Source: Candidatus Geothermocultor quzhuomuensis
GTDB lineage: Bacteria; Actinomycetota; Aquicultoria; Geothermocultorales; Geothermocultoraceae
Assembly (NCBI GenBank): GCA_015711795.1
Contig: JACVJC010000005.1
Location: 1-64,000, forward strand
DNA length: 64,000 nt
Direction: 5' to 3'
In this document: in pieces, positions 1-7,907 of the stretch
How positions within the stretch are numbered: the first letter of the stretch is position 1
Layout: each line of letters begins with the position of its first letter
Translations under genes and position numbers: made by a program
Notes under the pieces: generated by a model
Told to the model about the DNA's origin: nothing
Database searches by the model: none
What the model saw: the letters and a program-made list of their open reading frames with translations, nothing else

Positions 1-2
1 TA

Positions 3-113
3 AAGGGTCAAGCAGTAAGTGAAAATATAAAGATAATAGAAGCAAGAATGGAAAAAGAAAGCAAATTAAAAAGAGAAGTAGAAAATATAAAGAGGATAAT
101 AAATAAAAATTGA
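3..113 (+). CDS. C-terminal tail of an unidentified coiled-coil protein (partial)
   Basis: An open frame enters from the left edge and runs about 36 codons to a TGA. The residues are charged and show a heptad-like spacing of I, L and V (ending RIINKN), so the tail is probably a coiled coil. No start is visible and no family is recognised. A short inverted pair (gggtcaa near position 6, ttgaccc near 117) brackets it. It may be the end of a real gene or part of the decayed region that follows. Confidence 0.3.
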   Translation, partial: KGQAVSENIKIIEARMEKESKLKREVENIKRIINKN

Positions 114-162
114 AGGTTTGACCCTATCTATTGTTTCAATTCACCTCCTAAAATTAATAATC

Positions 163-381
163 TTATCGCCCCTCTATTCCTTCGCAAATCAACCAAATCA
201 ACCTCCTCTCCCCTGAAGCTTCCAGGGAAAAGGTATCGTCAACAACTATGAATTGGCCGAGGTCGCACCTCGACCAGTCTTAATCCACCTCCCAACCTTG
301 TAATTTTTCGTAAAATTTCTTGTATTTCTTCCTCCAGCTCACCACCCCTGACGTAAGCGCCTAAAATTGGCGAGCCAAAGA
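163..381 (-). pseudogene. Unrecognised coding remnant that begins at a CRISPR repeat edge
   Basis: On the minus strand a frame opens directly after the last bases of the repeat at 382-417 (LFGSPILGAYVRGGE...) and reads a charged helix-like stretch of about 45 residues to a stop. A neighbouring frame continues with plausible protein (VDDTFSLEASGERRL) to a TAA near 163, so a frameshift seems to lie between them. I do not recognise the family. It has no start of its own; its N-terminal side is the CRISPR repeat. It could be the C-terminus of a real gene joined to the array by recombination or by assembly error. Confidence 0.3.
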
Positions 382-493
382 GTTTCAATCCTTGTTTTAT
401 GGTACTCTATTTTCAACTACAGAGCTAGAACATATTTTCATAACACCTTGTCCAAAGTTTCAATCCCTTAGAGGGGTTTTTCTTCTTATCTAC
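382..493 (-). CRISPR. Residual CRISPR unit: repeat, spacer, second repeat of a different family
   Basis: Read on the minus strand there is a 37-nt repeat (493-457) ending AAGGGATTGAAAC, a 39-nt spacer (456-418), and a 36-nt repeat (417-382) ending AAGGATTGAAAC. The ATTGAAAC end is the usual 5' handle sequence of type I-B and type III arrays, and repeat and spacer lengths are normal. The two repeats agree only at their last dozen bases, so they belong to different families. The first matches the lone repeat at 3048-3084 with few differences. Only one spacer remains. Both outer flanks are coding-like sequence rather than more array. Repeats are clear; a functional array is unlikely. Confidence 0.6.
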
Positions 494-660
494 AATAATT
501 CTCAACAAGGTGCTTTTTCCGGAGCCAGAAGGCTCAACAATGGTGACAAACCGTTTTCAAAAAGGTCGAAGTCAAAGTCTTTTATTACCTGAAACCCTTT
601 TCCGTCTTCAATGAAAGATTTGCCTATGTGGATTACTTTGATAATGGCTTCTTTTTTCAT
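494..660 (-). pseudogene. NitT/TauT-type ABC transporter ATPase, N-terminal fragment ending at a CRISPR repeat
   Basis: The start ATG overlaps the stop of the upstream double permease (ATGA), so the two were a translationally coupled transporter operon. The N-terminus (GKGFQVIKDFDFDLFENG) is that of the nitrate/sulfonate/taurine ATPase family. One base is missing near 549, in a short T run; after it the other frame gives VTIV, then the P-loop PSGSGKSTLLRII. The coding sequence stops exactly where the 37-nt CRISPR repeat begins at 493, leaving only about 55 of the usual 250 or so residues. As assembled the transporter has no ATPase here. Confidence 0.7.
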
Positions 661-2378
661 TCAATCTCCAGAGAAAATCTTTTAGCGGCAAAGCGATAAA
701 GTTTTTGCCATACAAGTCGATTAAGCACAATTATAATTAAAACTAAGACTGTGAGGGTAATAGCTATTTTTAATGGGTCACCATATTGGTAATTAGCTTT
801 ATCAAGTAAAGCACCTATGCCAAAAACCGAATAAGTCTGACCTTTGAAAACACCATATTCAGCCACCACTAGAGCATTCCACGAACCTCCCCAAGCAGCC
901 AGCGACCCAGTAACCAGGGCCGGGAAAGAACCGGGGATTAAAACTTTTTTTGCCAGGAAAGTGCGGGACTTTGTCAGAGCCATAATGCTTTCTTTTATTT
1001 CCTCTGGTATGTTTCGCATCAACCCAAGCACCGGGAAGAATATGTACCAGAAAGAAGTAGAAAAGATTACTAAAAAAGCGGTTAATTCTAAACCGAAAGG
1101 TATTTTGTTTTTTAACACCAAAGCTAAAAGAAGTGGGTATAAGGCGGTGCCTGGCAGCGAAGCCATCATTTGTAAAAAAGGAGTGAATTTTCGATAGGCT
1201 TTTTCATTGCTTACGAGATAAGTGGCTAAAAGAAGAGCGATGACCACACATATGATATAAATAAGTAAGATTCGAAAAAAAGAGGCAAAAGTGGCTAGTA
1301 TGGATAGAGCAAAGAAGAGCCAAGGGAAAGGTTTAGAAATTAAGTCAAGAAAAAAAGAGCGGTTAGTAAAAAGGAAAAGCAACAAAAGAAAAGCAAGAAG
1401 AGTAAAAAAAATAGAATTCGCTAATTCAAAAAGGCTTTTCCCTGATTTTGGTACTTTGGAAATTAGCTCTAAAGAAGATTTTTCCATGTTGAACAAAACT
1501 TTTTTTATAAGCTTGAAAACTTTGTTCAAATGAAAAAAAAGCAAAAGGTCTTTTATTTTAGAAAAGACAGTTGAATATTGAGTGGTTTCTCCTTCCGCGA
1601 CCATTTGATAAGAAAACTTTTTGGACCAGTCCGAAAGTGGCTCAAAGAGAAGTTTGTGCAGTATATAAATAATTAAAAATAAAACAGTTAAGGTGATAAG
1701 AGTTAGATGAAGGTCTCCTTTTTCTGAAGAAAGCCAGAGGAGATAACCAATTCCGGGTAGTTTAAACTCCTTAGCTCCTATGGCAAAGATTTCCGAAGAC
1801 ATTAGAAAAAACCAGGAGTTTGCCCAGGAGACCATTGAGTTGTAAGTTAAACTAGGGATACAGGCAGGAAAATATAATTTTTTGAAAGCGAGCCACCCCT
1901 TTAGCCCTAAGGAATTCGACAGGCGGCTTAAATCTTTAGGAATGGTAATTAGCGATTCATAAACTCCAAAAGCCATATTCCAAGCTTGAGAAGTAAAAAT
2001 TAGAAAGATAGCAGCTAGTTCAGTTCCTATGCGCTCTCCTTGAAAAAGTGAGACAAAAAGAGCTATTGCTACCGGGAAAAAGCCGACCACCGGGACTGAC
2101 TGCAGGACATCAAGTGTTGGCAGAAGCACTTTTTCGAATTTTTTATTGAAAGCGGCTGCAAAGCCCATTGAGACAGCAAAAATAAAAGATAGAACGTAAG
2201 CAGCCGCTATTCGACCAACTGAGAACAGGGAGTAACTCAAAAGCTTGTTCAGCGGCGACGGTAGCTGTAAAGTTATGAGATAAGAAATTAAGGGAATTGC
2301 AAAAACAATTAAAAGTAAAACAAGGTTTTTTAAGATATCTATTAAGTTGAATTTGATTTCCTGAGTTTGGGTCTTCAT
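657..2378 (-). CDS. ABC transporter permease with two fused BPD_transp_1 domains (NitT/TauT type)
   Basis: This 573-residue membrane protein has two copies of the binding-protein-dependent permease domain, one in each half. Each carries an EAA-type cytoplasmic loop for ATPase contact (about residues 150-175, LSRLSNSLGLKGWLAFKKL, and about 460-485, IKESIMALTKSRTFLAKKV). Double permeases of this kind pair with an NtrD/TauB/SsuB-like ATPase, whose gene starts immediately downstream with a 4-nt overlap but is broken by a CRISPR repeat. No substrate-binding protein gene is in the window, so the substrate is unknown. The reading frame is intact, unlike its neighbours. Confidence 0.85.
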   Translation of the reverse strand: MKTQTQEIKFNLIDILKNLVLLLIVFAIPLISYLITLQLPSPLNKLLSYSLFSVGRIAAAYVLSFIFAVSMGFAAAFNKKFEKVLLPTLDVLQSVPVVGFFPVAIALFVSLFQGERIGTELAAIFLIFTSQAWNMAFGVYESLITIPKDLSRLSNSLGLKGWLAFKKLYFPACIPSLTYNSMVSWANSWFFLMSSEIFAIGAKEFKLPGIGYLLWLSSEKGDLHLTLITLTVLFLIIYILHKLLFEPLSDWSKKFSYQMVAEGETTQYSTVFSKIKDLLLFFHLNKVFKLIKKVLFNMEKSSLELISKVPKSGKSLFELANSIFFTLLAFLLLLFLFTNRSFFLDLISKPFPWLFFALSILATFASFFRILLIYIICVVIALLLATYLVSNEKAYRKFTPFLQMMASLPGTALYPLLLALVLKNKIPFGLELTAFLVIFSTSFWYIFFPVLGLMRNIPEEIKESIMALTKSRTFLAKKVLIPGSFPALVTGSLAAWGGSWNALVVAEYGVFKGQTYSVFGIGALLDKANYQYGDPLKIAITLTVLVLIIIVLNRLVWQKLYRFAAKRFSLEIE

Positions 2379-2380
2379 AC

Positions 2381-3020
2381 TTGGTTAATTTTAACTCTAA
2401 CCCTTATAATGTTGAAGAAAGAAAATTTAGAGAGAGGAGACCTTTCTTTAGTTTATTTATTACTTTTGAAAGGAGGATAAAAAATCTCCTTAATTTTCTG
2501 GTTTTTTGTTGCTTGGCTTTATTTGTTCTTGCTTTTCTTGCTTTAATACCTTTACTTTTTTACCTCTTTAGTTTAGCTAACGTTATTGCCATACCAACTC
2601 AGTTTGTAAGGCATTTTAAAAATAAAAAAGCCTGGCAAAATCACACTTTGGAGCACGCAACTATTAATATTTTGGAACAGGAATACGGGTACATTTGTTT
2701 GACTGGTCTTTCTTTTGAAGATGGTTTTTTTTATTTTTGGGATTGACAAGCAGACTTGATTTTAAAAGCGGCGCAAGACGGGCACGAACGTTTGCAAAAG
2801 GGCAAAAGAAAGTTGGCCTTGTATCGACAGTGTGGGGCTTCCACCGGAATTTTTTTGTTTGTATTTTCTCCTATTTTCTGGTTTTTTCCTCCTTTACTAG
2901 ATTGATTACCTAGTTTCCTTCTTTTTTTTTCTTGACATTAATTTTTAACCCCGCTCTTGATTTATTGGCTCAGCAGTTTTTAACTACTTCTTCTGATATG
3001 AGCGGTCTGGTGATTGCTTG
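2381..3020 (+). pseudogene. DUF6391-like protein, broken by two in-frame TGA codons and a frameshift
   Basis: The frame encodes a hydrophobic segment, then the motif HTLEHATINILEQEYG, which resembles DUF6391 proteins. It reaches TGA at 2744, but continues in the same frame with family-like sequence (YRQCGASTGIF) to another TGA at 2903. After a one-base shift in a long T run near 2930 it continues with NPALDLLAQQFLTTSSDMSG, like the family C-terminus. The lesions look like decay or sequence error. Selenocysteine is unlikely because the TGA positions are not redox-motif positions. It diverges from the permease at 2378 and runs towards the CRISPR repeat at 3048. Its function is unknown. Confidence 0.55.
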
Positions 3021-3047
3021 ATAGAACAGGTTATTCCAGCTGAAAAA

Positions 3048-3084
3048 GTTTCAATCCCTTACAGGGGTTTTTCTTCTTTTCTAT
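3048..3084 (-). CRISPR. Solitary CRISPR repeat abutting the cas10 fragment
   Basis: This 37-nt sequence matches the repeat at 457-493 with only three differences. On the minus strand it ends ATTGAAAC. No second repeat lies within normal spacer distance on either side. On its right the cas10 coding sequence stops exactly at the repeat edge; on its left lies the DUF6391 remnant. The two copies are 2591 bp apart in the same orientation. Confidence 0.6.
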
Positions 3085-3447
3085 TTTTGTGAAAATTGAA
3101 AGAAGCCTTGTCTCTTTTGTTTTTAAGCTCCCTTCTTCTTTATCAGATTCGAGCTCTATCCTCTCACCCGAAGACAACCAATCCGATAACTGCACAATTC
3201 TTTCATCAGGCTCAGTGGGCTCGTGATGATTTCGAATTATTCTTTGGATACTGTCAATTTGATCATATATAGCTTTAAATTTCCCTTTGTTCTTTTCCAA
3301 GAAAGCAGCTCCAACTCCAGCATGAGAGTAGGTAGTTCTAAACCAATTGCCAAGGTGAGTAATGTCATAATTAGCCCGCTGGAGTGGTTTTCCTATGTCA
3401 TGGAGTAAAGCTCCTAAATATACCTGCAATCGTTCTTTTGTCATCAC
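3085..3447 (-). pseudogene. csm1: Cas10/Csm1 N-terminal HD-domain fragment (type III CRISPR)
   Basis: The protein starts with an HD nuclease domain: YLGALLHDIGKPLQR, then SHAGVGAAFLE, RNHHEP, and LSDWLSSGERIE, which corresponds to the Csm1 SAGER signature and points to subtype III-A. Full Csm1 proteins are around 750-800 residues; only about 120 remain, ending in LLSIFTKI. The remaining 18 codons of the ORF, to 3031, are read through the CRISPR repeat and past it. The GGDD cyclase domain and the other csm genes are absent. The start overlaps the cas6 stop (GTGA), so cas6 and cas10 were coupled. Single-strand DNase and cyclic oligoadenylate functions cannot be complete here. Confidence 0.75.
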
Positions 3448-4198
3448 AGCCTCCGGGTCATACCCATCCCGTGGGTAGTTTTGCGCCCAGTGCCAGCGAA
3501 AAAGGCATAATCCGCTAAGAGATTTATCTGACGTTTTGCTTCTTTCTCGACACTATTCTTTATGATAAAAGTGACTTTTCCCACAAAGCCAGGAATGGTT
3601 ATTCTGCCATCATTAAAAGGAATTGTTTTTATGTCCATTTTTGAAATTCCTACTTCTCTTTCTATTATATCGAGTAGATTTAACATTAACCCATCAATTT
3701 CTGAAAATTTTTTCCACTTTTTATAATAACTTTGAAAAACGAGTCGAGGCAAAGGCAGTGGCAAGTCTAAGTCACTCTGCCGAAAAGCAGTGGGAGTGTG
3801 AAATTCTAAAGTAATTTCCTCAGTTGAACTTGCGTTTTTAAAAAGGTCTTTATGAGTAGAATAACCCCCCACTTGTTTTGTTTTACCCATATTTCTTTGA
3901 CTAAGAAATTGTTCTCTTTTAGAGAGAGCATGGGACAAGGATTTTCTATAAAATAAACGAAGAAAAGAGGAGAAATTTCATCGTCTAAGAGAGTTACTCT
4001 AAACCAGTGGTCTTTGCGGTATTTAAAAATAGGTGAGATTGTAAAAGCTTTTTGCCCAATGCTCTGGTGAATTTTTTTGCTTACCTCTGGGTTAACGGTC
4101 TCAAACAAATAAAGAATGGAGGCATGGAGATTTTTTGGGTTTACTTTCTGGTCATCCTCTAAACTTCCTTTGATAACACAGGCTAGAGGCATTACCAC
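3444..4198 (-). pseudogene. cas6: Cas6 CRISPR RNA endoribonuclease, single-base frameshift
   Basis: The N-terminal frame (from 4198) has the Cas6 pattern MPLACVIKGS and later IGQKAFTISPIFKYR. The C-terminal frame (to 3444) has EFHTPTAFRQSD and ends with the glycine-rich loop GTGRKTTHGMGM, the RNA-binding signature of Cas6. The frames join if one base is restored near 3970, within ctttt-ctt-cgttta, giving PLFFRLFYRKSLSHAL. The restored length, about 250 residues, is normal. Cas6 cuts the repeat RNA to make crRNAs. The coupled cas10 fragment lies downstream. The single lesion could be a sequencing error. Confidence 0.75.
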
Positions 4199-4513
4199 TC
4201 TCCGCAGCTTTTAAAAATTTTAAAATCAACTTACTGGCTTGAGAACCTACCCCACAAGTTTACTTCCGTGGCTTCCCGTAAAAGAGGTAAACAATCTGGT
4301 CTAAATTTATCAAAGGTTACTACTTTTTTCAATATTAAATCAATTTTGACTTAATTACACACTAATCACGAGCCAGGAGCCAAAAACTAAGAGCCACTTT
4401 TCACTTTGCCTTTTGCACTTTACACTTTTATTTTTGACTTTCCCTCGCTTCTCGCTGCTCTCTTTTTCCTAATATTTTATCTATTATCTACCACCTATCG
4501 CTTTTCGGTCTGC
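4199..4513 (-). other. Region between cas6 and dprA with no convincing gene
   Basis: About 315 bp. A minus-strand open stretch near 4230-4330 (VVTFDKFRPDCLPLLREATEV) reads like protein, but it has no start codon and is enclosed by stops, so it may be a coding remnant. The rest is low-complexity text, including agccaggagccaaaaactaagagccac, of a kind that recurs in reverse orientation near 29275. I see no promoter or RNA structure that I would defend. Confidence 0.35.
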
Positions 4514-5635
4514 TTACTGCTCATTATAGTTGGTGCGGATATAATTTTTACCTGGAGCTTGTCTAATGTAACCTTTTAATTCAAGCATTGTGAGCTGACT
4601 CAAGACAAAGGAAGGGTCTTCTGAAAAACTGCGAAGAATCTCATCGATATTTTTTGTTTCTTCCCCTAAAAAATCAAGAATTTTTTGTTCAAAAGGTTGA
4701 AGTTGGATAGGTTCTTTATCTCTGAGCTTTTTCTCTTTGAGAAAAGATACTAAACTTTTCAATCCTAAATTCTCAAGAACATCAGAGGCATCCTTGACCA
4801 AACAAGCCCCTTGCTTTATTAAATTATTAGGACCTGCGCTTAGTTTATTTTTAATACTCCCAGGGATAGCCATCACTTCGCGATTTTGGTCAAGGGCAAA
4901 AGATGCTGTTATTAAGGCACCACTTTTTTCGCCTGCCTCAATAACCAAAACCCCTAAAGAAAGTCCACTAATAATTCGGTTGCGCCGAGGAAAATTTTGC
5001 TGAAAAGGTGGAATTCCTGCTAAAAATTCCGTAACTAAGCTCCCTTTCTCTGCAATTTCCCGATAGAGCTTTTTGTTTTCTCGTGGATAGATAATGTCTA
5101 TTCCACAACCCAAAACCCCAATTGTTTTCCCTTTCTCTTTTAAAGCTCCTTGATGAGCTGATGTGTCAATTCCTCTTGCTAAACCACTAACAATAGTCAC
5201 ACCAACTGAAGAAAGTTCAGTTGCAATTTCTTCAGCAATCACTTTTCCGTGAAGAGTTGCTCTTCTCGAGCCAACAATGGCTACACCATATTCATATTTT
5301 TTTATCAAATCTCCTTGATAGAAAAGAAGAGGTGGTGGATAAGGTATTTCTTTTAATAATTTAGGATATTGCGGGTCACTCAAGGTCAATATGCCTATTT
5401 TTTCTTCCTTTAATTTTTTTAACTCAAAGCTTAAATCAATTTCCTTTCTTCTTCTGATAATTTTTTCAATAGAATTATCATCAAAAAGATTAGTTTTGGC
5501 TAAATCTTTTTGACCTGCCTTCCAGATAATTTGAGGTTCTTTAAAAATATCCAAAAGAAACCAGATTTTCTTATCTATCTCTGGAATTAATTTACATCCC
5601 AACCAATATTTTTCATCGCTCAATTTAACACTCAC
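4514..5635 (-). CDS. dprA: DNA processing protein DprA (Smf)
   Basis: At 373 residues this is normal for DprA, which loads RecA on incoming single-stranded DNA in natural transformation. The Rossmann-like core has GVAIVGSRRATLHGK (about 96-110), SGLARGIDTSAHQGAL (about 135-150), GCGIDIIYPRENKKL and the later FPRRNRIISGLS. The last 70 or so residues form a winged-helix domain. It lies in the common cluster rnhB-yraN-comM-dprA, all on the minus strand. I see no frameshift or missing motif. Confidence 0.93.
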   Translation of the reverse strand: MSVKLSDEKYWLGCKLIPEIDKKIWFLLDIFKEPQIIWKAGQKDLAKTNLFDDNSIEKIIRRRKEIDLSFELKKLKEEKIGILTLSDPQYPKLLKEIPYPPPLLFYQGDLIKKYEYGVAIVGSRRATLHGKVIAEEIATELSSVGVTIVSGLARGIDTSAHQGALKEKGKTIGVLGCGIDIIYPRENKKLYREIAEKGSLVTEFLAGIPPFQQNFPRRNRIISGLSLGVLVIEAGEKSGALITASFALDQNREVMAIPGSIKNKLSAGPNNLIKQGACLVKDASDVLENLGLKSLVSFLKEKKLRDKEPIQLQPFEQKILDFLGEETKNIDEILRSFSEDPSFVLSQLTMLELKGYIRQAPGKNYIRTNYNEQ

Positions 5636-5795
5636 CTCACTCTACATAAATGCTCATCGGAAAAGGATAGAAACTTGTTTGCAAGTCCCAGTTTCTAAAC
5701 TCCAACATATTTCATTTTGTTTTAAGTCTTTGAATTTCAGTCATTTTGCTTGGTTAGAAATTAGTATTTTCTGCTAAGAATTCACATATTGTGGT

Positions 5796-7328
5796 TTATA
5801 CCCACAAATTCCTATCTAAACTTCGATATTGAATGGCTTCAGCGATATGCCCAATTTCAATAACCTCTTTTTCATCTAAATCAGCAATGGTTCGAGAAAC
5901 TTTTAAAATTTTATCGTAGGAACGGGCTGAAAGCCTCAGCTCTTCTATTGCTTTTTCAAGGAGATTACAAGCATCTAAGGTCAGACGGCAAAAATTTTTA
6001 ATTTGTTTTGGCTTCATTTGAGCATTGCAAGTTATCTTTAACCCTTTAAAGCGTTCTCTTTGAATTCTTCTCGCTTTTTCAACTCTCTCTTTGATTTCTT
6101 TCGATAGTTCTCCTTCAGAAGCCCTGGTTAGTTCTTCCTTGGTTAATCTAGGAACTTCAACATGAATATCAATTCGGTCCATTAAGGGTCCCGAAATTTT
6201 CCCTCGATATTGATTAATTTTACTTGGAGAACAAAGACACTCTCTCAAGCGGTCACCAAAATATCCACAAGGGCAAGGGTTCATTGCTCCAATTAAAGTA
6301 AACATAGCGGGATAAGTTATAGAAGTGGAAACTCGAGAAATTGTAACTTTCCCATCTTCCAATGGTTGGCGCAAAACTTGTAATGCATTTTTGGGAAATT
6401 CAGGAAACTCATCGAGAAAAAGAACTCCTTGATGGCTTAGGGAAATCTCTCCAGGACGAGGATATTGACCGCCACCAGCTAGACCAGCTACCGAAATAGT
6501 GTGATGAGGTGACCTAAATGGCCTCCTCATAACTAATGGTGAATTATGGGGTAATAACCCTGCAACACTATAAATCTTAGTAACCTCAATTGATTCTTCT
6601 AAAGATAAATCAGGTAAAATAGTTGGTAATCTTTGAGCAAGCATTGTCTTTCCCGAACCAGGTGGACCAATCATTAAAACATTATGCCCGCCTGATGCAG
6701 CAACCTCTAAAGCTCTTTTAACATGCTCCTGCCCTTTTACCTCAGAAAAATCAAGCTCATACTGAATATTACCGGAAAAAATTGATTCGAGATTAAATTG
6801 GACTGAATTAATTTCTTTTTCACCATTAAAAAATTCAAGAGCCTCTCTTAAATGGTTAACTGGTTTCACCTCTAAACCATTAACTATTGCTGCCTCAAGA
6901 GCATTTTGAGCAGGAAGAACAATCCCTTTAACTCCCTTTTCCTTTGCTTGTAAAGAGATAGGAAGGGTACCATCAACTTTTCTCAGTTTTCCATCTAAAG
7001 AAAGCTCTCCTAATATTAAATAATCTTTAATTAAATTGGTTTTTATTTGTCCAGTTGCCTTTAAAATTCCTAAGGCAATTGGCAAGTCAAAGGATGGTCC
7101 TTCTTTTCTAATGTCAGCTGGGGCTAAATTGACAACAATTCTCTTTAGGGGAAATTCAAGTTCAGAATTAATAATGCTAGAGCGAACTCTCTCCCTTGAT
7201 TCTTGAATAGCAGTATCAGGTAAACCTACGATAATAAAGTTGGGTAAGCCTGAAGAAATATCAACCTCAACTTCGACTTGATAACTCTCAAGTCCATAAA
7301 CAGCAGCGCTCCTTACTTTGGCATACAT
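5796..7328 (-). CDS. comM: YifB/ComM family Mg-chelatase-like AAA+ ATPase
   Basis: The 510-residue protein has an N-terminal ChlI-like domain, a Walker A motif GPPGSGKTMLAQRLP (about 220), Walker B GVLFLDEFPEF (about 300), the cysteine-rich insert NPCPCGYFGDRLRECLC and a C-terminal helical lid. ComM is a branch-migration helicase that helps integrate heterologous DNA during transformation. It sits between yraN and dprA, which fits that role. Length and motifs are complete. Confidence 0.92.
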   Translation of the reverse strand: MYAKVRSAAVYGLESYQVEVEVDISSGLPNFIIVGLPDTAIQESRERVRSSIINSELEFPLKRIVVNLAPADIRKEGPSFDLPIALGILKATGQIKTNLIKDYLILGELSLDGKLRKVDGTLPISLQAKEKGVKGIVLPAQNALEAAIVNGLEVKPVNHLREALEFFNGEKEINSVQFNLESIFSGNIQYELDFSEVKGQEHVKRALEVAASGGHNVLMIGPPGSGKTMLAQRLPTILPDLSLEESIEVTKIYSVAGLLPHNSPLVMRRPFRSPHHTISVAGLAGGGQYPRPGEISLSHQGVLFLDEFPEFPKNALQVLRQPLEDGKVTISRVSTSITYPAMFTLIGAMNPCPCGYFGDRLRECLCSPSKINQYRGKISGPLMDRIDIHVEVPRLTKEELTRASEGELSKEIKERVEKARRIQRERFKGLKITCNAQMKPKQIKNFCRLTLDACNLLEKAIEELRLSARSYDKILKVSRTIADLDEKEVIEIGHIAEAIQYRSLDRNLWV

Positions 7329-7416
7329 TTTTGCCCCTCCTTTGCCCGTCTCCGGCAGACTCCTATTTACTGTTTACTTGACTATTCACAATTTACATCT
7401 TAAAAATTCTATCAAA

Positions 7417-7770
7417 CTAACTAAATGCATTTTCAATATGAATAAGCTCTTCAGGATTATCATCGAGACTTAATATCAAAGAAATAACATCAAAGCGGAT
7501 ATCTTTGCCTCTCCTTCCATGTTTCTGGAGATAAATTTGGGCTATTTTTTTAATTGTTTTTTGCTTTTTTAAGGTCACAGCTTCAAAGGGCTGTCCAAAT
7601 TTTTTATCCTTTCTTGTTTTAACCTCACAAAATATTAACACACCTTTCTTCTCAGCAACAATATCAATTTCTCCAAGTTTTGAATGGCGAAAATTTTGAG
7701 TTAAGATTTTGTAACCTTTGCTTAATAAAAATTGAGCGGCAATCTTTTCTCCTGCTCTTCCAATAGACAT
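7417..7770 (-). CDS. yraN: YraN family (UPF0102) endonuclease-like protein
   Basis: A 117-residue protein with the restriction-endonuclease-like core of UPF0102: GEKIAAQFLLSKGYKIL, NFRHSKLGEIDIVAE and LIFCEVKTRK, which supply the E-xD-ExK acidic and lysine residues. The biological substrate is not established. It is downstream of rnhB and upstream of comM, the usual place for this family. Confidence 0.9.
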   Translation of the reverse strand: MSIGRAGEKIAAQFLLSKGYKILTQNFRHSKLGEIDIVAEKKGVLIFCEVKTRKDKKFGQPFEAVTLKKQKTIKKIAQIYLQKHGRRGKDIRFDVISLILSLDDNPEELIHIENAFS

Positions 7771-7907
7771 ATTTGACCCCGCTTAATCCTTCACCTTTTC
7801 CTTCGAGACGCCTACCTGCTAGTAGCGCGGGAGGGAGAGAGGGCAAAATCTTCTCCTTTAGCCCCGCTGTTGGCAATCCTTTAATTACTTTTGCCGTTCA
7901 TTTTTAC

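Noticed and set aside
134-168. Possible further CRISPR repeat (gtttcaattcacctcc)
   Set aside because: Only the first nine or so bases match; the rest reads as a ribosome site (aggaggtga) on the minus strand, so the similarity is probably chance.
392-592. Plus-strand 66-codon ORF across the CRISPR repeat and ATPase fragment
   Set aside because: It is read through a CRISPR repeat and antisense to the P-loop region, so it is not a gene.
844-1197. Plus-strand ORF of 117 codons inside the permease
   Set aside because: Opposite-strand shadow of a well-supported membrane protein; no family features or ribosome site.
657-3084. Composite transposon flanked by CRISPR repeats
   Set aside because: No transposase, inverted ends or target duplications; the flanks are repeats of an array, better explained by recombination or mis-assembly.
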